Below, one piece after another: positions 16,076 through 26,075 of a DNA stretch of 64,000 nucleotides (within the stretch, counting starts at the first letter, position 1; each line of letters opens with the position of its first letter). Origin of the DNA: Hyphomicrobiales bacterium (GTDB lineage: Bacteria > Pseudomonadota > Alphaproteobacteria > Rhizobiales > Xanthobacteraceae); assembly GCA_003135415.1 (NCBI GenBank), contig PLBP01000035.1, positions 90,379 to 154,378 of the forward strand. The letters run 5' to 3'. The notes under the pieces were generated by a model. That model was not told where the DNA came from. It was given only the letters and a program-made list of their open reading frames with translations, and did not search any database. The position numbers were made by a program, and so were the translations under genes.

Positions 16076-17860
16076 ATGTCATTGCTCGCCCGGATCGCCC
16101 GCCGCATCGAAAGACGAGCGCCCGAACTCGACGAGCCGGCGCCGGCGCTCGCGCCTCCGCTGCCCGCGGCGCAAGACCGGAGCGAAGCGCTCAACCACGC
16201 TTCGCTCACCACCGTGCGGGAATCGCTCGATCTCCTGGAGGCCGACCTCACGAAGTTGATCGCCGAGGTCGGACGGGCCGCCGACCAGGTTCATGTCGGC
16301 ATTGGCTCCTCGACGCAATCGCTCGAGGCGATCCGCGGCCGGACGGAAGCGCTTGCCGAACTCGTCAATGTCGCCAATGGCGATGCGCGCCAGCTCGCGG
16401 CGGCGACCGAGGAGCTTGCGCGCTCCTCGAGCGAGATCGGCCGCCAGGTTCAGGTCGCCGGCGATCTCACCGACCAGGCGACGAGTGCCGCGCGCGACGC
16501 CGGCCAAAGTATCGAAGGGCTCAATTCATCCTCTTCCGAGATCGGCACGGTCGTCGGCCTGATCGCCAAGATCGCCAAGCAAACGAACCTACTTTCGCTC
16601 AACGCCACCATTGAGGCGGCGCGCGCCGGCGAGGCCGGCCGCGGCTTCGCTGTCGTCGCCAACGAGGTGAAGGCGCTTTCAGTCGAAACCCAGAAGGCGA
16701 CGGACGAGATCGGCCGCCGCGTCGACAAGCTGCAACGCGACGCACAGGCTTCGATCGAGGCGCTGGCGCGCATTTCCACGGTGATCGACGGGATCCGCCC
16801 GGTCTTCACCGTGATCGCCGCCGCCGTCGAGGAACAGATCGCGACGGCCGAAAATCTTTCGCAAAACGCAGCGACGACCTCGCAATTCATCGAACAGGTT
16901 TCCGCCGGAACCGACGAGATCGCGAGCGCCGCCGATATGGCCTCGCGCGAGAGCCACGAGATCGACCGCTCGGGCAAGACCGCGGCGAGCCTCGTCACCA
17001 AGCTTCGGGCGCGGCTCGCGATCTTTCTCCGTCAAACCGAAATCGGCGACCGGCGCCAGTTCGACCGCATGCCGTGCGACTTGCCGTTCACGCTTGAACG
17101 CCCGCAAGGGGCGATCGCCGGCAAGACGGTCGACCTCAGCGAGGGCGGCGCGCTGTTCCAGCCCGAGGCCGGAAAAAGCGAGGTCGAAATCGGCCGCAAC
17201 TACGCGATCGAGATCTCGGGTGTCGGACGTCTCAAAGCCGCCGTCGTCAGCCGCTCAAACCTCGGCATTCATCTCAAATTCGCCGACCTCGACGCGGCAT
17301 CGCGCGCGCGGCTCGACGACAAGATCGCGGATATACGGGAAGAGAACCGCGAGTTCATCGATCGCGCGATGAAAACTGCGGCGGAAGTTTCGGCCTGCAT
17401 GGAACGGCTGATGACGTCGGGCCGTCTCACCGCAGCCGCCCTCTTCGACAATGATTACGTGCCGATCCCGAACACCGATCCGCAACAATACCGCACGCTT
17501 TATCTGGAAGCGCTCGACGAAGTGCTGCCCGCGATTCAGGAACGCGAACTCGCCGCCGACAAGCGTATGATTTTCTGCGCCGCCGTCGACCGCAATGCAT
17601 ACCTGCCGGTGCACAATTTAAAATATTCGCACCCGCAGCGCCCCGACGATCCAATCTGGAACGTCGCCAATTGCCGCAACCGCCGAATCTTCGACGACCG
17701 CGCGGGGCTCGCCGCCGCCCGCAGCGCCCGGCCCTATCTCATCCAGAGCTATCCGCGCGACATGGGCAACGGCGTGATCATCATGATGAAGGAAATCGAT
17801 GCGCCGATCCGCGTGCTCGGCAAGCACTGGGGCGGCTTTCGCATGGCCTACCAATTATAA
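16076..17860 (+). CDS. Cytoplasmic methyl-accepting chemotaxis protein with PilZ domain
   Basis: The 594-residue protein has no clear membrane segment. The N-terminal half is a long coiled-coil chemoreceptor signalling domain, with the hairpin tip [20 protein letters not shown] and [15 protein letters not shown] near residues 170-200. A PilZ domain follows, at about 325-425, with the c-di-GMP motif start [10 protein letters not shown] and DLSEGGALF. The last 160 residues ([43 protein letters not shown]) form the C-terminal sensory region seen in many rhizobial chemoreceptors. It would link c-di-GMP and an internal signal to CheA. The start ATG 16076 has AGGA upstream; the frame stays open from 15986. 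Confidence 0.88.
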   Translation: MSLLARIARRIERRAPELDEPAPALAPPLPAAQDRSEALNHASLTTVRESLDLLEADLTKLIAEVGRAADQVHVGIGSSTQSLEAIRGRTEALAELVNVANGDARQLAAATEELARSSSEIGRQVQVAGDLTDQATSAARDAGQSIEGLNSSSSEIGTVVGLIAKIAKQTNLLSLNATIEAARAGEAGRGFAVVANEVKALSVETQKATDEIGRRVDKLQRDAQASIEALARISTVIDGIRPVFTVIAAAVEEQIATAENLSQNAATTSQFIEQVSAGTDEIASAADMASRESHEIDRSGKTAASLVTKLRARLAIFLRQTEIGDRRQFDRMPCDLPFTLERPQGAIAGKTVDLSEGGALFQPEAGKSEVEIGRNYAIEISGVGRLKAAVVSRSNLGIHLKFADLDAASRARLDDKIADIREENREFIDRAMKTAAEVSACMERLMTSGRLTAAALFDNDYVPIPNTDPQQYRTLYLEALDEVLPAIQERELAADKRMIFCAAVDRNAYLPVHNLKYSHPQRPDDPIWNVANCRNRRIFDDRAGLAAARSARPYLIQSYPRDMGNGVIIMMKEIDAPIRVLGKHWGGFRMAYQL

Positions 17861-17881
17861 TGTGGCCGGGCGGCGCTTTGC

Positions 17882-17910
17882 TTGACACTTAGACGCGGCG
17901 ATCCTTACAA
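17882..17910 (+). promoter_or_regulatory. Sigma-70 promoter of the tRNA-Val gene
   Basis: A TTGACA -35 box is at 17882-17887 and a TTACAA -10 box at 17905-17910, with an exact 17-base spacer. The tRNA begins 20 bases after the -10 box, which leaves room for a short 5' leader. The match and position make this a good promoter candidate. Confidence 0.7.
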
Positions 17911-17929
17911 CCACGGCGACAGGCGGCAC

Positions 17930-18004
17930 GGGCGCTTAGCTCAGCGGGAGAGCGTCCCCTTCACACGGGGAAGGTCACAGGTTCAATCCCTGTAGCGCCC
18001 ACCA
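17930..18004 (+). tRNA. tRNA-Val (anticodon CAC)
   Basis: A complete cloverleaf can be drawn. The acceptor stem is GGGCGCT/AGCGCCC, the D stem GCTC/GAGC, the anticodon stem TCCCC/GGGGA around loop TTCACAC (anticodon CAC, reading GTG codons), with a 5-base variable region. The T stem ACAGG/CCTGT closes on TTCAATC. The discriminator A and the encoded CCA end at 18004. The stop of the convergent antiporter gene lies 17 bases downstream. Confidence 0.96.
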
Positions 18005-18020
18005 GTCTTCGCTCTTCAGG

Positions 18021-19271
18021 CTAGCGGCGTTTTTTACTTTTCTGCAAAAGTCCGAGCTTGCCCCCCAGCCATTTTGTCGTCGGCGCCTGGATCAAGATCG
18101 TCATCAAAATAGCGATGAAAGTGACCGACGCGATCATTTGCGCGCCGGGCGCTTTCATCCCGAGCAACAAACCGGCGAGTGCCGCCGGAATGACGCCGGT
18201 CTCGCGCGTCCAGCACATGAACAGCATCTCGTTGAAGCTCCACTTCGCGCGCCGGTCAGGCCACGCGCAGAGGAACACGGTCACCGGGCGCGCGATCAAC
18301 ATGAATATGGTCACGACGATAATACCGCCCATGAGATAGCGGCTCATCAGGCCGAAATCGACCTGGGCGCCGAGTAGGATGAAAATGAACAAGCGCATGA
18401 TGAACGCGATGGTCGAAACATATTCGTCGAGCTTCCGCGCCTCGCCCTTTTCCATCTTGAAGCCGAACGCATCCTTGTTGCCGAGCATGATACCAAAGAC
18501 GAACACCGCCATGAAGCCGCTCGCTTGCAGGCCGTCGGCGGCGAAATAGGCGCCGATGACGGCGGCGAGCGTCACCACCGGCGCGTATTCCGCGAGGAAT
18601 GCCCATCGCTCATGCGCGATCAAGAACGCCGCGAAATAGCCGAGCAGAATACCGGCGACCAGGCCGATGATCGATTGCTTGAAGAGATCGAGCAAGGATG
18701 AGGCGAGCGAAAAATCGCCGCTTCCCATAGCCACGCCCAGCACGCCGAAGGTAATGATCGCGCCCGTGGCGTCGTTGAACGCCGACTCGCTCACCACCGT
18801 TTGCGCCACCCGGTCGCGAATTTTTACCTGCCGGAAAATAGGAACGAGCGTTGCCGGGTCGGTTGAGCCGAGTGCCGCGCCCAAGAGCAGCGCCACGATC
18901 CATGGAACACCGAGAATGAGATAGGCGGCGAGCCCCGTGATGGCCGCGGTGATCACTACACCGATCGTGGCGAGCACGACGATCGTGATCCAAACCTGCT
19001 TCAGGACGTTGAATCGCAGCGACGCGCCGCCGTCGAATAGAATGTAGCTGGCGCCGAAGAGAAGGATGATCTGGTTCAGCGCCGAATCCGCCGCAATGTC
19101 GATCAAGCCGAGCGCTGCCGGGCCGATCGCCATGCCGACGAGCAAAAATACGGCAATATCGGGAATCTTGATCTTTTGCGCCACGAGGCCGGTGACGGTG
19201 CCGATGGCGAGAATAAGCCCGCAGGACAGTAAGGTGTGTTTGGCGATTTCAATCGCAGTTTGCGTTTCCAA
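18021..19271 (-). CDS. Sodium or potassium/proton antiporter (CPA family)
   Basis: The 416-residue polytopic membrane protein has about 12-13 hydrophobic helices. Antiporter motifs include IPDIAVFLLVGMAIGP, the unwound-helix region ALGSTDPATLVPIF, SESAFNDATGAIITF with the ion-binding Asn-Asp pair, and WTRETGVIPAALAGLLLG. These fit the NhaP/KefB-like monovalent cation:proton antiporters. The cytoplasmic C-terminus is short and basic (KSKKRR), without a TrkA-N domain. The start chosen is TTG 19271, with GGGGGGAAGAA just upstream. The frame continues to an ATG at 19544, but that extension has no membrane or domain character. Convergent with tRNA-Val. Confidence 0.85.
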   Translation of the reverse strand: METQTAIEIAKHTLLSCGLILAIGTVTGLVAQKIKIPDIAVFLLVGMAIGPAALGLIDIAADSALNQIILLFGASYILFDGGASLRFNVLKQVWITIVVLATIGVVITAAITGLAAYLILGVPWIVALLLGAALGSTDPATLVPIFRQVKIRDRVAQTVVSESAFNDATGAIITFGVLGVAMGSGDFSLASSLLDLFKQSIIGLVAGILLGYFAAFLIAHERWAFLAEYAPVVTLAAVIGAYFAADGLQASGFMAVFVFGIMLGNKDAFGFKMEKGEARKLDEYVSTIAFIMRLFIFILLGAQVDFGLMSRYLMGGIIVVTIFMLIARPVTVFLCAWPDRRAKWSFNEMLFMCWTRETGVIPAALAGLLLGMKAPGAQMIASVTFIAILMTILIQAPTTKWLGGKLGLLQKSKKRR

Positions 19272-19567
19272 TTCTTCCCCCCCGGAAATCAGTGACGGAC
19301 GTGCCTTTTTCTTGGGCGGCGGCGCGCCGCTATGTTGCGAAAGCTGCCCGACGAGTAAAAAAATGGCAAGGTCGGCGCCACCGTCCCTGATTGATCGCGC
19401 GATAAATCCGACCAAAGTGAACCTTGCACGCTCGTAGGGCGGGTGCCATACGGGCGCCGCATAGGAAAAGCAGGTTTCGTCATCGGCCAAACACGGCCTT
19501 CGCGCGGGATCGATTGCAGACTTAATCCCAGCAGCAACCACCATCGATCCTGGATCGGGAGACAGAA

Positions 19568-20440
19568 TTGAAACGACGCACCTTCATGACCGGCTCGGCG
19601 GCTATCCTCGCCGGCGCCGCATTACCGCGCCAAGCGAGCGCCAATGTGCCCGTGCCCTATAGCTGGCAGCAGTCGCCGCCGACCACGAGCCGCGAGGCCT
19701 TCATCAGCTGGATGGTGGCGAACCGCGGCGAAGACCCGAAGATCGTCGCCATGCGCTGGGACCGCTATTTGTTCCTGAAGACGAACCACGATTTCGTCAA
19801 CGACCGCAACGGCCGCGCCTTCCTTCTGAATCCGCGCGACGAATTCGTGATGAAGCGCGACATCGCGCGCGCCTACGACCGCGACTTCCACGATATCGGC
19901 TTCGGCGTAACGATCTCGGGGCCGCTGGTGGTGAGCCGCATGACCTCCACCATCGACGTGCAGTTCGGCGAAAAAGTACTCGAGATCGGCACCGGCTCCG
20001 GCAACCAATCGGGATATCTAGCCAACCTCACCGACAAGGTGTGGACGATCGAGATCATCAAACCGCTCGCCGAGCGCACACGCGGCATCTACGACAATCT
20101 GATTTCGCGCGGCTACACCGAATTCAAGGCGATCAATACCAAGCAGACCGACGGCTATTACGGCTGGGAAGAAGCGGGCCCCTTCGACAAGATCATCGTC
20201 ACCTGCGGCATCGACCACATTCCGCCGCCGCTTCTCAGCCAGCTACGTCCGAACGGCCTCATGGTGATTCCGGTGGGCCCGCCCGGCGCCCACGTCATCC
20301 TGAAGATCGTGAAGCAGCAAAACCCCGACGGATCGATCCGGGTCGCGCGCTCGAACGTCTATAACAAGGTCGTGCCCTTTGTCCCCTTCACCAAGCTGCA
20401 AGACGATGTGGTCAAGGGCACGCACGACGGCCCGCGCTAG
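19568..20440 (+). CDS. Protein-L-isoaspartate methyltransferase-like protein with Tat-type signal
   Basis: The 290-residue protein has an AdoMet-dependent methyltransferase fold with motif I VLEIGTGSGNQSGYLA at about 137-152, VWTIEIIKPLAE (motif II region) and GPFDKIIVTCGIDHIPPPLL. These match protein-L-isoaspartate O-methyltransferases. The N-terminus MKRRTFMTGSAAILAGAALP ending RQASA looks like a twin-arginine signal. The TTG start at 19568 has GGGAGA six bases upstream, better than the ATG at codon 7, which would remove the Arg pair. An extra segment of about 70 residues precedes the fold. Export of an AdoMet enzyme is unexpected, since AdoMet is cytosolic. Divergent from the antiporter gene. 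Confidence 0.8.
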   Translation: MKRRTFMTGSAAILAGAALPRQASANVPVPYSWQQSPPTTSREAFISWMVANRGEDPKIVAMRWDRYLFLKTNHDFVNDRNGRAFLLNPRDEFVMKRDIARAYDRDFHDIGFGVTISGPLVVSRMTSTIDVQFGEKVLEIGTGSGNQSGYLANLTDKVWTIEIIKPLAERTRGIYDNLISRGYTEFKAINTKQTDGYYGWEEAGPFDKIIVTCGIDHIPPPLLSQLRPNGLMVIPVGPPGAHVILKIVKQQNPDGSIRVARSNVYNKVVPFVPFTKLQDDVVKGTHDGPR

Positions 20441-20453
20441 CGCTTCGCACTTT

Positions 20454-20840
20454 TCACGAATGCTTTGACGGCTCGCGCGAAAGGCCTTTCGACGCGAGAT
20501 CGTCGAGATATTTTTGAAAGCGCGTTCCCTGCTCGCGGCCGAGTTCGTACAGGTAATCCCACGTGTAGATTCCGGTGGAGTGCATGTCGCCGAACACGAG
20601 CCGCACGGCGTAATGGCCGACCGGAAGCACCTCCAGAATCTCCACTTCGCGCTTGCCGGGGACGGTCTTGCGCTCGTCGGGTCCGTGGCCCTGCACCTCG
20701 GCGCTCGGACTTTCGACCCGAAGATATTCGGCGGGCAGCGTGAAATTCGCGCCGTCATCGAAGGCGACCTGGAGGCCGCGGCGATCCTTTTGCAGCCGCA
20801 CTTCCGTGGGCCAGGGACGATTCTCTTGGGTTGATGCCAT
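20454..20840 (-). CDS. DUF971 domain-containing protein
   Basis: The product has 128 residues, from an ATG with GGAG nine bases upstream. A DUF971 (gamma-butyrobetaine hydroxylase-like N-terminal) domain fills it: [29 protein letters not shown], then [43 protein letters not shown]. The last motif is the family signature. The family includes small proteins linked to Fe-S or cofactor biogenesis, but no function is established for stand-alone members. It diverges from moaA with a 106-base gap; DUF971 and molybdenum cofactor genes are often neighbours in rhizobia, which may be meaningful. Confidence 0.85.
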   Translation of the reverse strand: MASTQENRPWPTEVRLQKDRRGLQVAFDDGANFTLPAEYLRVESPSAEVQGHGPDERKTVPGKREVEILEVLPVGHYAVRLVFGDMHSTGIYTWDYLYELGREQGTRFQKYLDDLASKGLSREPSKHS

Positions 20841-20946
20841 CGAAATCTCCAGAGTCCCCATGAACCTAGCGCCCGCGCGAGGCCGCGCAAGCGCTGGACG
20901 GGGCGTGTTGTCTCCGTCAGAGTCCTACCCCAGATACAGGCAAGCA

Positions 20947-21993
20947 ATGGTGGACATTCATACCGTGGATCGGGACGGCTCGGCGAAAGCGGCGCTTTCG
21001 CCGCTCGTCGACAAGTTCGGCCGCGCCATAACCTATTTGCGAGTCTCGGTCACCGACCGTTGCGATTTCCGCTGCGTCTATTGCATGGCGGAAAACATGA
21101 CCTTCCTGCCCAAGCGCGATCTGTTGTCGCTCGAAGAACTCGATCGCCTCTGTTCCGCCTTCATCGCGCGTGGCGTCAAGAAACTGCGTCTCACCGGCGG
21201 CGAGCCCTTGGTGCGGCGCGACATTATGCTTTTGTTCCGCTCGCTGTCGCGCCACCTTGCGAGCGGTGCGCTCGATGAATTGACGCTGACAACCAATGGC
21301 TCGCAGCTCTCGCGCTTCGCCGAGGAGCTCGCCGCCTGCGGCGTCAAGCGCATCAACATTTCGCTCGACACCTTGGATGCCGAAAAATTTCGCGAAGTGA
21401 CCCGCTGGGGCGATCTTGCCAAGGTGATCGAGGGCATCGACGCTGCCCAAGCGGCGGGCCTCCAGGTTAAGATCAACGCGGTCGCGCTGAAGGGCGTGAA
21501 CGAGGACGAGATCCCGACGCTGATCGAATGGGCGCATGGGTGCGGCATGGATTTGTCGCTGATCGAGGTGATGCCGCTCGGCGACATTGGGCCCGAGCGC
21601 GTCGACCAATACCTGCCGCTTTCGCTCGTGCGCGCGCGCCTCGCGCAGCGCTATCATCTCGAAGACATCGACTACCGTACCGGCGGCCCTGCCCGCTACG
21701 TGCGGGTGAGTGAGACCGGCGGCCGGCTGGGCTTCATCACCCCGCTCACGCATAATTTCTGCGAAGGCTGCAACCGTGTACGCGTCACCTGCACCGGCAC
21801 GCTGTTCATGTGCCTGGGCCAAGAGGATTCCGCCGACCTCCGCACGCCTCTCCGCGCTTCGGAAGCCGACGGCCTGTTGCAGGCCGCGATTGATGAAGCG
21901 ATTTCGCGCAAGCCGAAGGGGCACGATTTCGTCATCGACCGCCACACCCGGCAGCCGGCGCTCGCCCGCCACATGAGCATGACCGGCGGCTGA
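20947..21993 (+). CDS. moaA: GTP 3',8-cyclase (molybdenum cofactor synthesis)
   Basis: This radical-SAM enzyme of 348 residues converts GTP to 3',8-cyclo-dihydro-GTP, the first step of molybdopterin synthesis. The N-terminal 4Fe-4S site is C39, C43 and C46 in [12 protein letters not shown]. The AdoMet region is [13 protein letters not shown]. The second Fe-S site near the C-terminus is [12 protein letters not shown]. The protein ends in the conserved catalytic double glycine (MTGG). The start is ATG 20947; upstream codons in the frame overlap the DUF971 gene on the other strand. The cofactor would serve enzymes such as the exported oxidoreductase at 9993-10769. Confidence 0.96.
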   Translation: MVDIHTVDRDGSAKAALSPLVDKFGRAITYLRVSVTDRCDFRCVYCMAENMTFLPKRDLLSLEELDRLCSAFIARGVKKLRLTGGEPLVRRDIMLLFRSLSRHLASGALDELTLTTNGSQLSRFAEELAACGVKRINISLDTLDAEKFREVTRWGDLAKVIEGIDAAQAAGLQVKINAVALKGVNEDEIPTLIEWAHGCGMDLSLIEVMPLGDIGPERVDQYLPLSLVRARLAQRYHLEDIDYRTGGPARYVRVSETGGRLGFITPLTHNFCEGCNRVRVTCTGTLFMCLGQEDSADLRTPLRASEADGLLQAAIDEAISRKPKGHDFVIDRHTRQPALARHMSMTGG

Positions 21994-22044
21994 TCCGGGC
22001 GACTTTCGACGCTGTCTGTTTGAAATCCGGTTCGGAAGCAGAAC

Positions 22045-22227
22045 CTAGAATGGACGGTTCACAATCAAAAAGGTCACGCCAATCACGCCCATGATCATCG
22101 CGCTCATCACGTATAGCTGGCCGACGATATAGACTTGCAGGAAAGGCGCGAGCAGACCCCTGGGGCGGCCCAAGAAGACCATAATCAGCGCCACGACAAT
22201 CAACACGACGCCCTCTGAAATCCCCAT
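22045..22227 (-). CDS. Small membrane protein (60 residues)
   Basis: The ATG at 22227 has GGGGGAAAAT directly upstream, a good ribosome site. The product is almost wholly hydrophobic: a helix VVLIVVALIMVFLG, a short basic turn (RPRG), then LLAPFLQVYIVGQLYVMSAM and IMGVIGVTFLIVNRPF. It would be a two- or three-helix inner membrane peptide. It converges on moaA and diverges from the TRAP operon. The family is not recognised; the ribosome site and the clean membrane pattern are the only support. Confidence 0.5.
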   Translation of the reverse strand: MGISEGVVLIVVALIMVFLGRPRGLLAPFLQVYIVGQLYVMSAMIMGVIGVTFLIVNRPF

Positions 22228-22343
22228 ATTTTCCCCCTCTACTTTTATCTCTCTTCAATACACCCAATCCCCGGTATTGCCCAGAACGCGCTTGAGGCGT
22301 GCGGCAATTTTGGCCTCATAAGCATGATGCGTCGGCAGCGATT

Positions 22344-22366
22344 TGCCACATTAAATAATTGTGGCA
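22344..22366. promoter_or_regulatory. Inverted repeat, candidate operator for the TRAP operon
   Basis: Arms TGCCACA and TGTGGCA (7 bp, perfect) are separated by the nine AT-rich bases TTAAATAAT. The site stands about 90 bases upstream of dctQ in an otherwise featureless spacer. Symmetry, spacing and an AT-rich centre are what a dimeric repressor or activator would bind. No regulator gene is adjacent. Confidence 0.45.
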
Positions 22367-22456
22367 GCTACAAGTTTCGATTGACGTAGAGTTCGGATTA
22401 AGTTTGGTTGGATCTAAGGGAAGACCGCGATCGCGCGCGACGCAAGGGGGACTGAT

Positions 22457-23062
22457 TTGCAGGCGTTACTTGCATTCAGCCGTGTCATCGACGCGATCAA
22501 TACCCGAATTGGCAAATGGCTCGCGTGGGCGCTTTTGGCGGCGGTGCTGATTTCCGCCGGCAACGCCATCATTCGAAAATTGTTCGATATGAGCTCGAAC
22601 TCATGGCTCGAGCTGCAATGGATCCTGTTTTCGGTCGTTTTTCTTTTGTGCTCGCCTTGGACCTTGCTCAACAACGAGCACATCCGCATCGACATCGTGA
22701 ACAATATGCTTCCGAAGCCCGTGCGCAATTGGATCGAGGTGTTGGGGCATTTGTTTTTCCTGCTGCCGTTTACGATCGTCATGGTAATCACCGGCTGGCC
22801 GTTTTTTATCGCCTCTATTCGCATCAACGAGCAGTCCTCGAATGCCGGGGGTCTCGCGCAATGGCCGGCGAAGTTTCTCGTTCCGGCCTGCTTTTTCTTG
22901 CTGTTCTTCCAGGGGATTTCCGAGCTGATCAAGCGCATCGCCATCATGCGCGGAATGATCCCCGACCGACACGCGGAAGTGCACCATCCGGCTGAAGCCG
23001 AGGTGGAAGAATTGATCCAGGCGATCGCGAGCGCGGATCGCAAGACGGAAGGCAAACCATGA
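22457..23062 (+). CDS. dctQ: TRAP transporter small permease subunit
   Basis: The 201-residue protein has four membrane helices and the DctQ pattern: a first helix with LAWALLAAVLISAGNAIIRK, then the conserved SNSWLELQWILFSVVFLL, NNEHIRIDIV and the helix FFLLPFTIVMVITGWPFF. DctQ joins the large permease DctM in sodium-driven uptake of organic acids. The start is TTG 22457 behind GGGGGA. Its stop overlaps the dctM start by four bases (ATGA), so the two are translationally coupled. The cytosolic tail is longer than usual and acidic (PAEAEVEELIQAIASAD). Confidence 0.9.
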   Translation: MQALLAFSRVIDAINTRIGKWLAWALLAAVLISAGNAIIRKLFDMSSNSWLELQWILFSVVFLLCSPWTLLNNEHIRIDIVNNMLPKPVRNWIEVLGHLFFLLPFTIVMVITGWPFFIASIRINEQSSNAGGLAQWPAKFLVPACFFLLFFQGISELIKRIAIMRGMIPDRHAEVHHPAEAEVEELIQAIASADRKTEGKP

Positions 23063-24702
23063 CCGCCTTCCTCATCCACAACATGGCTCCGCTCATGTTC
23101 GCCTCGCTGATCGTGGTCTTGTTGATCGGATATCCGGCGGCATTTTCGCTGGCCGCAGTTGGCCTTATTTTCGGCCTCTTGGGCATCGGACTCGGCTTGT
23201 TCCAGCCGAATTTCCTGCAGGCGCTGCCCGAGCGCGTCTACGGCATCATGAGCAACGACACGCTGCTGGCGATTCCGTTCTTCACCTTCATGGGCCTGAT
23301 CCTCGAGCGCTCGGGCATGGCGGAGGACCTCCTCGACACCATCGGGCAGTTGTTCGGGACCGTTCGCGGCGGCCTCGCCTATGCGGTGATCTTCGTGGGC
23401 GCGCTGCTCGCGGCGACGACAGGCGTCGTGGCGGCATCGGTGATCGCTATGGGGCTGATCTCGCTCCCAATCATGCTGCGTTACGGTTACGACCGGCGGG
23501 TCGCTTCCGGCGTCATCGCCGCCTCGGGCACGCTCGCACAGATCATTCCGCCCTCGCTCGTGCTGATCGTGATGGCCGACCAGCTCGGCCGCTCGGTCGG
23601 TGACATGTACGAGGGCGCCTTCGTTCCCGGCATTACGCTCGCCGCGCTCTATGCCGTCTACATCTTCCTGATGACCATTATGTTTCCGAAGACGGCGCCC
23701 GGCCTGCCGGCCGAGGACGTGGTCTTTCGCGAGGATGACGGCCAGCGCGGCCTGCCTTCGCTCGTGATTCTGGCCGTCGCCAGCGGCATGTTCGGCTGGT
23801 CCATGATGCGCGATTCTAACACTCACGGCGCCGATTTCGTGGTGCTTTCGATGTTCAACGCGATCGTGTTCGCGTTCGTCGTCGCGGTGGTGAACTGGGC
23901 CTGCGACCGTTTGTTCAAGTTCCGCTTCCTGTCGCGGCTCGCGCAACAAGTCACCTTCGCAATGGTGCCGCCCCTGTTCCTGATCTTCCTCGTGCTCGGC
24001 ACGATCTTCATCGGCCTCGCGACGCCGACCGAGGGCGGCGCCATGGGTGCGACCGGCGCGATGATCCTCGCGATCATGAAGCGGCGGCTCTCCTGGGATC
24101 TCGTGCGCCAGGCGACGGAATCGACGGCGAAGCTTTCCTCCTTCGTCATATTCATTCTGCTCGGCGCGCGCACGTTCTCCCTCACCTTCTATGGCGTCGA
24201 CGGGCATCATTGGGTCGAGGATCTTTTGGTATCGCTGCCGGGCGGGCAGATCGGATTCCTCGCCTTCGTGAATATTTTCGTGTTCTTTCTCGCCTTCTTC
24301 CTCGACTTCTTCGAAATCGCCTTCATCGTCATTCCGCTCCTGGCCGCGCCCGCCGAGCGTCTCGGCATCGACCTGATCTGGTTCGGCGTCATCCTCGGCG
24401 TCAACCTGCAGACGTCGTTCTTGCATCCGCCGTTCGGCTTTGCGCTCTTCTATCTGCGGTCGGTAGCGCCGAAGGAAAGTTATATCGACCGGGTCTCGGG
24501 CAAACGCACGGACGGCATCACCACCGGGCAGATCTACTGGGGGGCGATTCCGTTCGTCATCATCCAGTGCCTCATGGTGGCGCTGGTGATCGCCTTCCCG
24601 GCGATGGTCATGCACTACAAGGGCCTCGGCACCGGCGTCGATCCCAACAAGGTCAACATTCAAATCGATCTGCCGCCCATCGAGCCCGAGCCGCCTCAGT
24701 AG
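23059..24702 (+). CDS. dctM: TRAP transporter large permease subunit
   Basis: The 547-residue protein has about 13 membrane helices and the DctM motifs: GYPAAFSLAAVGLIFG, LLAIPFFTFMGLILERSGMAEDLLDTI, GALLAATTGVVAASVIAMGLISLP, the ASGTLAQIIPPS signature, TPTEGGAMGATGAMI and, late, LQTSFLHPPFGFALFYLR. An insert of about 100 residues around 215-310 is typical of the longer DctM members paired with TakP-like binding proteins. It moves the solute and sodium across the inner membrane with DctQ. The operon ends at the hairpin at 24719. Confidence 0.93.
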   Translation: MTAFLIHNMAPLMFASLIVVLLIGYPAAFSLAAVGLIFGLLGIGLGLFQPNFLQALPERVYGIMSNDTLLAIPFFTFMGLILERSGMAEDLLDTIGQLFGTVRGGLAYAVIFVGALLAATTGVVAASVIAMGLISLPIMLRYGYDRRVASGVIAASGTLAQIIPPSLVLIVMADQLGRSVGDMYEGAFVPGITLAALYAVYIFLMTIMFPKTAPGLPAEDVVFREDDGQRGLPSLVILAVASGMFGWSMMRDSNTHGADFVVLSMFNAIVFAFVVAVVNWACDRLFKFRFLSRLAQQVTFAMVPPLFLIFLVLGTIFIGLATPTEGGAMGATGAMILAIMKRRLSWDLVRQATESTAKLSSFVIFILLGARTFSLTFYGVDGHHWVEDLLVSLPGGQIGFLAFVNIFVFFLAFFLDFFEIAFIVIPLLAAPAERLGIDLIWFGVILGVNLQTSFLHPPFGFALFYLRSVAPKESYIDRVSGKRTDGITTGQIYWGAIPFVIIQCLMVALVIAFPAMVMHYKGLGTGVDPNKVNIQIDLPPIEPEPPQ

Positions 24703-24705
24703 CGC

Positions 24706-24746
24706 AAAAAAGAGAAAACCCCGGAGCCGAAGCTCCGGGGCTTTTT
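24706..24746. terminator. Bidirectional rho-independent terminator
   Basis: A perfect 9-bp stem CCCCGGAGC/GCTCCGGGG with a CGAA loop (24719-24740) is followed by CTTTTTG on the plus strand. It is preceded by AAAAAAGAGAAAA, which is a T-rich tract on the minus strand. It therefore ends both the dctQM transcript and the convergent binding-protein transcript. Confidence 0.9.
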
Positions 24747-24778
24747 GTTCGTCTGAATGGGTCGCTGGCGGCGCCGGA

Positions 24779-25918
<1,140 letters not shown>

Positions 25919-26075
25919 TCATCACGAATACCACGCCAACTAGCCTTGCGGTTAAGAAAAACCTCGTTTCGGCTAGTCCCGCAGCGCCCGCCGGATGTTC
26001 AATGCAGTATAAAAGCCCCCGGAGCCGCGCGGTTCCGAGAGGGGCGAAAATCAAGCCTTGCCGGCCCCTGGTATT

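Noticed and set aside
18004..18040. Possible attachment site at the 3' end of tRNA-Val
   Set aside because: No integrase gene, no duplicated tRNA 3' end and no foreign-looking island was seen next to it.
22414..24663. A 749-codon open frame on the minus strand
   Set aside because: It is exactly antisense to dctQ and dctM, and its product is an Arg/Glu/His-rich low-complexity string. Such frames arise from GC-rich codon use on the other strand.
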